The notes under the pieces were generated by a model that was not told where the DNA came from, did no database searches, and was given only the letters and a program-made list of their open reading frames with translations. A program made the translations under genes and the position numbers. A stretch of 40,454 nt of DNA from Deltaproteobacteria bacterium (GTDB lineage Bacteria > Myxococcota > Myxococcia > Myxococcales > SZAS-1). The DNA lies in NCBI GenBank assembly GCA_018266075.1, contig JAFEBB010000066.1, forward strand, positions 1 through 40,454, written 5' to 3'. Positions 17,101 through 29,100 of this stretch are shown one piece after another; within the stretch, counting starts at the first letter, position 1, and every line of letters starts with the position of its first letter.

Positions 17101-20100
17101 TCGCGCTGCACCTGGGCCGGATTGATGGGCGTCTGGTGTCTGTCGATGCGACGCAGCTCGGCCCCGACGGATTGCCCATTGCGTCGGACCCTGCGATTCG
17201 TCAGGCAGCGGCCACGTTGACGCCGCCGTACAACGATCCCTCGCGGCTCATGAGTTACCAGGGTCTGGTTGCGCTGCCTGCTGGTTTCGTGACCCAGGCC
17301 AGCCCCATCGCGCTCCGGGTGGTGGCTACGGACGAACTCGGGAACCAGACGGTCGTTGACGAGCAGATTCAGGTCGTTCCGGACACGACCCCGCCGGTTG
17401 CAGAGGTCCTGACGCCCGCGGTGGGTGTGAGCTTGATCGAGGGAACGCCCGCGCAGATCGTGGTGAGCGCGTACGACGACGTCTTCGTGGACGAGGTGGA
17501 GATCTCTGCTGGGCCGAGTCCGTCGAACCTCGCGGTGGTGGAGACGCGCGGTGGGTTCCCGCAGGTCAACGCCAACACTAACTCTGACTTCAATGTGTAC
17601 GCGCCGCCCATCAGTTACGACCTCCTCCTTCCGCTGCTCTCACAGATCGGGGCCACCGAGTCGGCGCAGTACTTCATCGCGGCGCGCGCTCGCGACATCA
17701 ACGGCAACTGGGGCAGCCTCTTCATTCAGCCCGTCACGATCGTTCGCGACCAGGAGCCGAGCGTCGCCATCATCTCACCGTTGACCGGCACGCCGGTTGT
17801 CGGGAGCTCCACAACGTTCGTCACCGTGGCCGCCCAGGACGACGTGGCCGTGAGCAGCGTGCAGCTGCGCGTGGACGGGCAGCTCGTCTACCCGGTGCTC
17901 ACTGTGCCGCCCTACCTCTTCGAGGTGGCGGTGCCAGCGAACGACAGCACGGTGGAGCTCTCGGCGGAGGCGGTCGACACCTTCGGCCACCACGTGGTGA
18001 GCCAAGCCGTCTCGTTGCCAGTGGGCGCGGACCAGCCGCCCACCGTCGCCATCGCCGCGCCCACCATGGCCCAGGTGGTCACCGAGGGCGCCGACTTCGC
18101 GTTCGTGATTGCCGCGCAAGACGACGTGCAGGTGACCTCGGTGCAGGCATCGGTTGAGGGTGGGATCTCGGGCACGCTCAACTTCGCGGCGAGCGAGCCT
18201 CCTTACGCGTTCCGCGTGCCGCTGCCCTACGGTTCGGCGGGCAGGAGCCTCATCCTGCACGCTTCGGCCACCGACAATGCGGGCCACACCTCCATTGCAC
18301 CCATCGTCACCATCTCCGTCGCGGCCGACACCTCAGCGCCCACGCTCGCGTTCCTCAGCCCGGCGAGCGGCTCGCAGGTCGTCGAGGGCCAGGCCGTGAC
18401 GGTGGAGGCCAGCGCTGCGGACAACGTCGGCGTCGCGGGTGTCACGTTCACGTTGAACGGCACCGTGCTCGCTACGATGCCCAGCGGGCCCTATCGTCTG
18501 ACCTACACCGTACCGTTCGGCTCGGTGGGCCAGACGCTCGCCTTCTCGGCGAGCGCCGTCGACGACTCCGGCAACGTGGCCACGGCATCGACGACGGTGA
18601 GCGTGGTGCAGGATCTGCCGCCGGCCGTGAGCGTGGTGCCTCCCCCGGTGCTCGTAGCTGGGCTGCCTGCGACCCTTGAGGCGCTGGCGTCCGACGACAT
18701 CGGCGTGACCGAGGTGTCGTTCTACCTGGGGCCCGACGCAGCGCACCTGAATGAGGTCGCCCAGCGCTACCTGCTGCCGTACGAGGCGGTGGTGACGCCG
18801 GACAAGTCGCTTGCGGGCTCAACCGTCCTGCTGGAGGCGAGCGCCACCGACACCGCGGGGCACAGGACCTTCTCGCTCGGCCAGCCGGTCGCCGTGGTGG
18901 CGAGCCCGCCGCCCGCCGTGGAGATCACCAAGCCGACCGAGGGAACGGTCATCTTCGAGGGCCAACCCATCGCGGTTCGTGTACAGGCCACCTCGCAGTA
19001 CGACCACGTGGCTTCGGTGGCATTCCTCGTGAACGGGCAGCGCGTGGACTTCGTCACGGCGCCCGCGGGCATCCCCGGCGCACCCAACGTCTTCGCGACC
19101 GAGTTCACGCCGCCTTTGGGCAGCGGAAACCAGATCCTCACCCTCACCGCGATCGCAACCGATACGCAGGGCCAGGAGACGACCTCGGCGCCGGTCCTCA
19201 TCGGCACCGTGAAGGACACCGTGCCCCCGAGCGTGCAGCTCGTGGACCCAGCCGACGGCGACGTGGTGACCGAGGGAGACCCGCTCACGATCGACGCGAC
19301 CGCCGTGGACAACGCGGCCGTGGCACAGGTCTCGTTCCTGGTCGACGGGGCAACGGTGGGAAGCACTGCCGTCTCGACGCTCGACGGCTCGCAGTTGCCG
19401 CTCTACGCCATCACCTGGCTCCCGCCGACGGGAAGGGCTGGCCAGACGTCGACGGTGATGGCCACCGCGGCCGACACGTCAGGGAACTTGGGAAGCTCGC
19501 AGAGCGTGCATGTCGAGCTTGGCCTGCGCGCGCAGAGCACGCTGAGCTACGGGCAAGACTTGGGCACGGGTGGGCTGGCGGTCGACGCAACGGGGCTGGT
19601 TGCGGTTGGCGTGAGTGGGCTCGACATCGCGTTCCCCAATGGACACGGCATCCTGCTCAGCCAGGACGAACCGGCAGGGCTCGTCGACCTCTCACACCTC
19701 CAGGCTGACGGGCCGGTGTTGGGGCTGGCCCTGCAGAACGGGCTGCTGCTGGCATCGACGCTCGAGGACACACGCGCGGGGACGCCGCCGTCGCTCGACG
19801 TGTTCCAGGTGGCGAACAGCACCTTGCCGCTGCGGCTGGGCTCCGTGGATCTGCCGAGCAACGACGTGCACGGCGTCGCGGTCCGGGACCGGCTGGCGTT
19901 CGTGGCCAATGGATCACAAGGGATCGTCGAGATCGATCTCGGGGATCCGACGGCGCCCGAGCGGCTCAACACCATCCCGGTGGTGGGCGTGGCGAACGAC
20001 GTTGCGATCTCCGGCGAGCTGCTCCTGGTCGCCGCGGGGACCGCCGGCCTGCGCGTGCTGGATCTCACGGATCCGCGGCTGGGCGAGCTCGGGTTCCTGG

Positions 20101-23100
20101 CGCTGCCGGGCCATGCGCTTTCCGTCGCGACGCAGGGCTCGCGTGCGTTCGTGACCTGCGACGGGTCCGCGGCCGACCTGGCCGTGGTGGATCTAACCAA
20201 GCCGTCGCAGCCGAGGCTGGTCTCGCTGCTCTCCCACGCACCCGCGCGTCGCGACCTCCTCGCGACCGGGCTGGATCACGTGGCGCTCTCGGGCGACCTG
20301 CTCTGGGCCGACGCGCAGCTCGACGACCAGAACGCCCAGCCGGTGAAGGGGCTGATGACGGGTTCGGTGCTCAAGTCGGATGGAACGCTGCAGCCGTTCG
20401 TCCACGCGAATCTGGCCGAGGCCTCGTCGCTGGGGGTGACGCAAGGTCAGGTGGTCACGTTCAACGACGGCAAGCTCTCCGCCTTCAGCGCGCCGGCGGT
20501 CGTGGTGACGGGCGTCGCGCCAGCGGACGGCGCGTCGCAGGTCGCCGTCGCGGAGCCCGAACTGACCATCGCCGTCACGCTCTCGCAGCCGCCGGATCCG
20601 TCGACGGTCACGGCAAGCTCGGTGGTGCTGCGCGCCGGCGACGCGGTCATCGGCCCCGCCGTGAACGCGACGCTCACCGTCCTGGGAAACCAGATCCAGG
20701 TCCATCCGTCGGCGCCGCTGGCCACGTCAACTCACTACTTTGGAACACTCACCAGCGCCATCACCTCCACGACCGGCGCGCCGCTGCTAGCCCCGTTCTC
20801 CTTCACCTTCCAGACGCGCAGCTCGACCGCGTCCGTGCCGGTGGTGACCAGTGTGGATCCGCCTGCTGGACCGGTGGAGGGCGGAACGTCGGTTCGCGTC
20901 GTGGGCACCGGCTTCGTCTCGGGCGCGCAGGTGCTCCTCTCGGGCGCGCCGCTCACCCAGGTGGTTGTGGCCGCAGACGGAAAGTCGCTCACCGGCGTGA
21001 CCCCCCCGCAGGTCGATGGCCCCGCCGACGTGGTGGTGGTGAACCCCGACGGAACCGAGGGTGAGCTGCTCGGCGGCTTCGTGTACCTGGATCTGCTGCA
21101 GGTCAGCTTCGTGCAACCGGCCACGGGCAGCATCCAGGGTGGCAACACCGTGACCGTGGCGGGCGCAGGGTTCGAGCGGGGCGCGAGCGTGTCCTTCGGC
21201 TCGGTGCCCGCGACGAGCGTGCGTGTGATCTCGCCATCGCGGTTGTTGGTGGGTGTGCCGCCTCATCCCTTCGGGCCTGTGGACGTGCTGGTGGCCAACC
21301 CCGACGGTCGGCGCGCCATCGCGACGTCGGCCTACCTGTACTCGGACCTCGTCGAGTCGTCGGTGATCGGGTCGTACAACCCGGCACTCGATGGCCCCAC
21401 GCGGCCTTCGGATCGCCTCGGCCAGGGCACGCCCGGGCCCGTGGCGCTCGGCGGGCACAAGGCCTGGATCCTGAGCAGTGCCTCCATCAGCATGGGGGCG
21501 TCGACCGTGGAGGAACTGCTCGCCAACAGCATCCAGGGCAGCCTTGGCCTCGTGGACGTGAGCAATCCCGCGGCGGCGTCGGTGCTCGGCGGTGCGTCGT
21601 TCGAGCCCCCATACGAGCCCGTGGCGGTCGCGGTGCGTGATCCGCTCGCATACGTGGTGGCCGACGGGCCGACGCTCGCCAAGCTGCCCGACGTCGTCGG
21701 CGCAGGTGGGCCTTCGCTCCTGGTGGTCGACGCGAGCACGCCCACGGCTCCGCAGGTGGTCGCTGCGGTGCCTTTCGTGGGCGAGGCCAAGGGCGTGGCC
21801 GTGGAAGATGACCTCGCTGTCGTGGCTGCAGGGAGCGGTGGCCTGGCGCTCTTCTCGCTCCAGGATCGGCGCCACCCCGTGCTGCTGACCCAGGTGAGCC
21901 AGTTCCTTGTCGGCGGTGCGGTCCAGCCCACCACCGTGAACGGGGTGGCGCTCTCCGGCCGGACTGCTGTGCTCCGGGCGGCCGCAGGGCGCTCAGCCGA
22001 CGTGAACGTGGTGGTGGATCTCTCGCTGCCTGGCGCGCCGGTGGTCGGCAGCCTGGGGACGGCAGGGCAGGTGGCGCTCTTCGCGAGGCGCGGCCTCGTT
22101 GCGAACAACCAGGCCTCCACGCTCTCCATTGATCCGCCCAGCCAGAGCCGGTTGGTAGCCAGCGTGCCCGCGCTGCTGTCGGCGAAGTTCTACGCCGCCT
22201 CGCTGGCGCCCCAGCTCGGCGTCGCGGGCGGCGATGGGACCTCGGGCGCGCTGCTCGAGCTCGTCGGCGCGTCAGACCCCGGAAATCCGCTGGCGATCGA
22301 TGCGGTGGACCTCTACCCGGCGAAGTCGCTGGCGGGCGTGGCCATCGATGGTGACGTGGCAGTGGCGAGCATCAACTTCGATGCCGTCGGCAGCAATGCG
22401 CTCGACGCGCTGGCGGTGGTCCAGATTCCCTTCCCGTTCGTCGAGTCGTCGGATCCTGTCGATGGAGCGAGTGGCGTTCCCATCACCTCGAATGTGCAGC
22501 TCAACCTGAACCGCGCCGTCTCCGACGCTTCGACGGCAACGGTGCAGCTCATCCGCCTCGACGGATCGGCAGCAGGCACGTCGATCCCGGCGAACGTCTC
22601 GAGCTCGGGCGCGACGGTGGTGGTGAGCCCCGCCAGCCCGCTGGCCGCGTCAGCCACGTATCGGGTCACCGCCTCCGGGCTCCACGACGCGCAGACGGGC
22701 TCGCCCATGCCGGGATCGTTCGCGCTCACGTTCTCCACGTCCACGAGCGCCACCTCGGTGCCGCTGACCCTCGCGTCGATCTCGCCGCAGAAGGGTCCCT
22801 CGGCAGGTGGGACGCTGGTGACGATTGGCGGTACGGGCTTCGACCCGAGCATGGAGGTCAAGTTCCAGGGGATCCGTGCCACGGTCCTGCAGGTATCTGC
22901 CAACGGCACCAGCGCGGTGGTCACGGCGCCCGCAAATGCGGCAGGGCCCGCGACGCTCGAGGTCACGAGCTCGAGCGGCGCCAACGCGCTCCGCCTTGGC
23001 GCCTACCTGTACGTGGATCCGATCTCGCTCGTAGCGGTGACCCCGTCGCGCGGCCCGAGCTCCGGGGGCACGCTGGTCAAGCTCACGGGAACCGGCTTCG

Positions 23101-26100
23101 ATCCCACTGGCGCGGTGCAGGTGACCTTCGGCGGTCAACCCGCGCTCGAGCCGCACGTGCTCGGCGTGGGCCTCATCGAGGCCTACACCCCGAGCGGGTT
23201 GCGCGGGCCCGTCGACGTGGTGGTGACCAACCCTGATGGCACCTCGTCGACCCTCCCCAGCGGCTTCACGTTCGACCAGCCGACGCGCGCCTCGGTGGGG
23301 TTGGCCTCTGTGGTCCACGACATGGTGGCCATTGGTCCGCAGGCCTTCCTGGCCACGGACCACGGCCTGAGCGTGGTCGACATCTCGGGGATCTACTTGA
23401 AGGGCCCGCTCGCGGGGCAGTTCATCCCGCCGGATCGCGTCGGGCAGCTCGTCGACGGCGATGGCGACGGCAAGGATGACCGCTTGCTGGCCACCATCCA
23501 GCTCGGCCAGGCGATGGCGCTGTCGTATCCGCCTACCGGCGGCACCAAGCTCTACGTCGGCGTGAACAACGGGCCGGGTGTGCCCGGAAGCATCGTGGAG
23601 CTGGAGGTCAGCGATCCGTCCAATCCGCAGGTCATCACCTCGGCCAACGCCGGCAACGACGGCGTGTTCGCGCTGGATGTTCGCGGAGACCGCACCATCG
23701 CGGCGAACGGCGCCACCGGCCTGAGCTTCTTCGACGACACGCACGGCTTCTTCCCGATGGGCTCGACGCCAACGCCGCCCGGCGCACAGACCATGGCTGC
23801 GACCGCCGAGCTCGTGGCCCTGGGCACCGGCACGCGCAGCGCGACGGGGGCGGTGAGCGGCGGCGCGCTCGAGCTTTGGTCGGTGGTCGCGGGCGTGCCC
23901 TCGTTGCAGGGGAGTGTCCCGCTCTCAGTCCAGCGGGTGCGCCTCAGCGAGAACCTTGCCGTGGTGGCTGCGGGGAGCTCGGGCCTGGTGCTGGTCGACA
24001 TCTCGAATCCTGCGGCGCCGCGCGTTCGCTCCACGCTCGACGTGGGCGGCTTTGCCTGGGACGTGCAGCTGCAGGGCGAGCTCGCGTACGTCGCCACCGG
24101 AGATCAGGGCATCGCGGTCGTGAACATCGGCCAGCCTGATGCGCCGTCCGTCATGTATCGCGTGACGGGTTCGGGGTCCGGTTCGGTGGAGGTCGTCGGA
24201 CTGGCGGGCAGCCAGCTCCTCAGCGCGCGCGAGAACGCGAGCACCGCTTCGCTCGACTTCGGCGCGCCGGCTGATCTGGTGGTCGAGTCGGCCTCCGTGC
24301 AGCCAGGCCAGGTGGTGCCGCTGGATCTTCCGGCGGTCACCATCTTCCTCTCGACAGCGATCGACCCGAGCTCCGCCGCTGCGGCGTTCACCTTCACCGC
24401 CGATGGTGTGTCGGTGCCGGGCAATCTGCAAGCAGGCTCGGCCGGAAACCTGGTGAGCACGGTGCAGTTCATGCCGAGCACTCCGCTGCCCGCGGGCGCG
24501 GCGCTGCGCCTCGCGCTCTCCACGGCCCTGACCACCGTCGATGGGAGGCCGCTCAGCGATGCATTCGCGGTGGACTTCCAGGCCGCAACCGGACCGGGGC
24601 CCGCGCCGGGCATCGGGAGCATCGTGCCGCGCGTGGGGCCGACCGGCGGCGCTGCCTCGGCCGATCTGCTGGGTACCGGGTTCGATGAGAGCTCGGTGGT
24701 GACGATCGGCGGTGCGCCGGCCTTGGTGACCGGCTTCTCGTCCACGCACCTGCAACTGGTCACGCCGCCAGGCGCGCCGGGGCTTGCCGACGTGAAGGTC
24801 ACCAACGGCAATGGGCTCAGCGATGAGCTGGCGGGCGGCTACTTCTACAGTCTGCCCCTCGCCGTCGACGTCGCGATCCCGCACTTCCTCAACCCGCGCG
24901 GCGGAAGCACGGTGGCCATCTCCGGCCAGGGATTCCTGCCCGACTGGACCAGCGCGCTCGGCGGGACCCAGGTCCTCTTTCGCGGGCTGAGCGCCAACGG
25001 CGTCTCGGTGACCTCGCCCACCACGCTCACCGCCGTTGCCCCGGCAAATTCCTTCGGTAGCGCAGATGTGGTGGTGGTCTCGGCCGACGACCTGCAGCGC
25101 GTCCAGGCGCCGTCTGCGCTCGCGTACGGTTTGCCCTTCTCGGGTCAGGAGACCGTGGCGGGGCTTGAGCCGAGGTCGGTGTACGCCGATCCGAATCTGC
25201 CCGAATTCATTTACGCCGGCGCGGGTGCTTGGGGCAGCGGAAACCAGTTCACGCAGCCGTTCGTGGGCGCGATCATGGGTTCGGCAACCGTTCCCGAGTC
25301 TTTCCGCGTCGCGGCGTACGACGTGACCATCGCTGGACGACCGCAGGAGGCCGTGGCCAAGACGGTCATCGCTCCGTCGAGCGATGCCGATCTGGTGCTG
25401 GCCAGTCTGGACAACCTCCTGCCGCCGGGCGACACGGTCCCTGACGTGGAGCTCTCCCCCGACTCGTTGGACGCGGTGCCCTCTGGCTCGACGCTGTTCA
25501 TCGCCAACGGTCAGAGCGGCCTCACGATCCTCGATCGGTCCGATCCGCTTCGCCTGCCGGTGCTGGGGCGCGCGAGCTTTGGCGGCTGGCAGGGCGGGGC
25601 GTTTGCTTCCCGCGCCATTCCAACGCCCACGGGAGCGCTGGTCCTGACCAACGGGTTGATCAAGCCGCCGCCGCCACCAGGTTCGACAGGCGACTCGGAT
25701 TGCCCCCCGGGCGCGAAGCAGCCTCAGATGGGCCGCGCCGCACCCGCGTATTTTGTCGACGCCCGCGTTCCGAGTGACCCGGTGACGGTGGGCAAGTTGC
25801 CCCTCGCGGTGGGAGAGCCCTTCGGGGCCACCATCTCCGATGGCCGCATCTACGTGGTCAGCGGCCAGCATGCTGGCATCCTGCTCTGCCCGAACGAGCA
25901 GCCCATCCCCATCCCGCCGCCGCCGAACCAGAGTCAAAGCGGCCTGGTGTGGACCGACTACGGCGCGAGTCCGGGCACGCTCTCGATCCTCAGCTCCGAC
26001 GGCGCCGATGCACAGGTGGTGGGCACGCTCACGCTTCCCGCGAGCCTCACCGACGTGGTTGTCCGCGACCACGTGGCCATCGTCGCCGCGGCGCAGATCG

Positions 26101-29100
26101 GCCTGATCTTCGTCGACGTGACCAACCCCGCGCAGCCGGTGGAGATAACGCGCATCCCCTTCGATGCCACGCTCTCCAACAACCCGGGCATGCCCTACCG
26201 CCTGCGGCTCGTGGGCGATGTGCTCTTCGTCTCCGCCTCGCAGGGCGGCGCCTACCTCATCGATGTCTCCGACCCGCGGAACCCGGCGCTGGTGAGCGGC
26301 GGCAACGTGGAGGCGGCCGAGGACACGGCGCTGGTCGGCGACCGGCTGATGCTCGCCAGCGGCACGAGCTTCACCGAGCTCTCGTTGCCCTTCACGCTGG
26401 TGACCGGGACCCAACCCGCACGCAGCGCCGTGGTGCCGCCGGACCTGACGCAGGTGAGCATCTCCTTCAGCCGCCCCATTGCCCCGCCCAGCGTGAGCCC
26501 GAGCACGGTGCGACTGCTGGGCCCTGCCGGTCCCGTGCCGCTCACGCTCAGCGTGACCGCGGATCCGTCGACGCTCTCGTACCAGGTGGTTGGCGTCCTT
26601 GGCGTACCGCTGCAGCCAAACGCCACCTACCAGCTCCAGGCCGATACGATGATCACCGACCAGCGCGGCGGCCGGCTGCTCCTGCCGCTGCGCACCAGCT
26701 TCAGCACCGCCGCCGCGGGCGCTCATCAGCCGGTGCTGACCTCGGTCTCGCCCAGCGTGGTCCCGCTTGCGGGCGGTATGCAGGTCGCGGTTGCCGGGAG
26801 CGGGCTGAGCGGTGCGACGTCGGTCGCCATCGGTGGACGCAGCGCGGTCTTCACCATCGCCTCGGACGCCAGCCTGCAGGTGACCGTGCCTGCGGGTGCA
26901 CAGCCCGGTCCTGCCGAAGTGACCGTTATCGACGCGAGCGGCCTGGTCGGGCGCCTCCCGCTCGGCGTGCTCTACCTTGACGATCTGCCTGGCGCGAAGA
27001 TCACGCTTTCGCCCGATCACGGCCCGACCTCGGGCGGTACCCGCGTGACCCTGACCGCGGTGAGTGCTTCGCCCTTCGCGCCGGGCACACAGGTGACCGT
27101 CGGCGGCGTGCCTGCCGTGGACGTCGATGTCTCCGACCTGCAGAACCTCGCGTTCACCACGCCGGCTGTGGACACCGCATCGCTTGCGCCCATCGCGCTC
27201 ACGCGCCCGGGCGAGACGCCGGTGACGGTGGGCGTGTTCTCGTACGACCTCGCCACGGGCACCACGCTGTCGCTGCCTGGCTTCCCGCCGCTGGTTGCGT
27301 CGGAGATCAAGCAGGTGGGCTCGACGCTCTACGTGGGTGTCGCGCAGCAGCAGCCCGGGCTCCAGATCTTCGACGTGACCATCCCTGAGCGGCCGATCCG
27401 GCTGGGCACGGCGAGCACCGCGGGCCCGGTCCGCGGTCTCGACGTGACTGGCAACCTCGCGGTGCTCGCGACCGACAGCTTTGGCCTCATCCTCGAGGAC
27501 GTGGCCACGCCAGCCACGGTGTTCCAGGTGGGCCACGCCATCACCAACGGCCTGGCCACCGGCGTCCGCGTGGAGGGCCACTCGGCCTTCGTGAGCGTGG
27601 CGGATCCAACGGCCGCCTTCGGCAGCATTCAGCAGTTCGACCTCGACGATCCCGCGACCGAGCTCCTCGCCACGGTGCCGCTCGACGCCGACGCGCTCGC
27701 GCTCGAGCTCGGCCCGGATCGCTTCTATGCGCTGACCACCAGCGTGGTGAGCGGCACGGCGGGCGAGCTCGACCTCACCATCTACGACCGCGCCGGCGTG
27801 CGGCAGGGCAACGTGAGCGTGGTGACGGGCAGCGCATCGTACGAGCAGCGCGTGACCAGCCGCCTGCTGGTGCGCGGCTCGCGCGCCTACGTCACCGTTG
27901 GCGATCGGCTGTACGTGTTCGACCTCTCCAACGAGAGCGCGCCGGTGGCCATCTTCTCCACCGATCTCGGCGCCAACGCCTCGGGGATGACCTGGCTGGG
28001 CGGCGCAGTGGAGGTGGCCACGGCCGGCAACGACACCGTGGTCACAGTAGGTGCGACCGAGCTTCTGGCCATTGGCTCCAGTCCGGCGGATGGCTCGCTG
28101 GCGCCGGCCGACACCACGGTGCAGGTGATGATGACGGAGCCCGTCTCGCCGGACTCGGTCACGGACGCGACCTTCGCCGTGACCGCGGACACGGGCACCG
28201 GGCCGCAGCCGGTTGCGGGTACGCGCCAGACCGTCTTCGCCATCCACGGTTCGACGCTGGTGTTCCAGCCCGCGAGCCCGCTGCCCAGCGGCGCCACGGT
28301 GAACATCTCGGTGCAGGGCGTCACCGCGTTCGATACCTCGCCGCTGGCCGTGCCCTTCCGCGCGAGCTTCGTGGTGGCCGGCCCCGGGGCGACCCAGCCG
28401 GCGATCGCCTCGGTGCAGCCGAGCTCTGGCCTTGCCGACGCGAGCACGCTGGTGGCAATTGCCGGCAGCGGGTTCCGCGCGGGCACCCAGGTTCGCGTCG
28501 GTGGGCAGGACGCGGTTGTCACCAACGTCTCGCCCACCGAGGTTGACGCCATTCTGCCGCCTTCGGTCGGCGCCACGCCCGGGCCGGCTCGTGTGGAGGT
28601 GATCGATCCGAGCGGGCTGAGCGCGAGCCTGGCCGGCGGCTTCCTGTATCTGGATCACCTGCGGCTGCTCACGCTCACGCCGAATCGCTCCGTTCAGGCG
28701 GGCGGCGTCTCGGTGGCCATTCACGGCGCGGGCTTCACGCCGGGAATGGCGGTGGCCTTCGGCGGGACGTCCTCGTTCCAGGTGTCGGCGAGCTCGCTGA
28801 CGGACGCCGTCGCCATCGCTCCGCCGCACAACGAAGGCCTGGTGGACGTGACCGCGCAGCTCGGCGCGCAGAACGCGACGCTGCCCCAGAGCTTCCTCTA
28901 CGGCGCTGGCGCGGTGGCTGCGCTCCAAGGCCAGCCCGTCACGCACGTGGTGCTTGACCAGGGCGTGGCGTACGCCTCGCTGGGCGGCGCCACGGACATC
29001 GTGGGTGAGGACGGCACGGTCTACGCGCGCGACGTGGAGTCGGGCCAGGGTGGCCTCCTCGTGGCGGATCTGTCCGAGCCGACTGCGCCTCGACAGCTCG

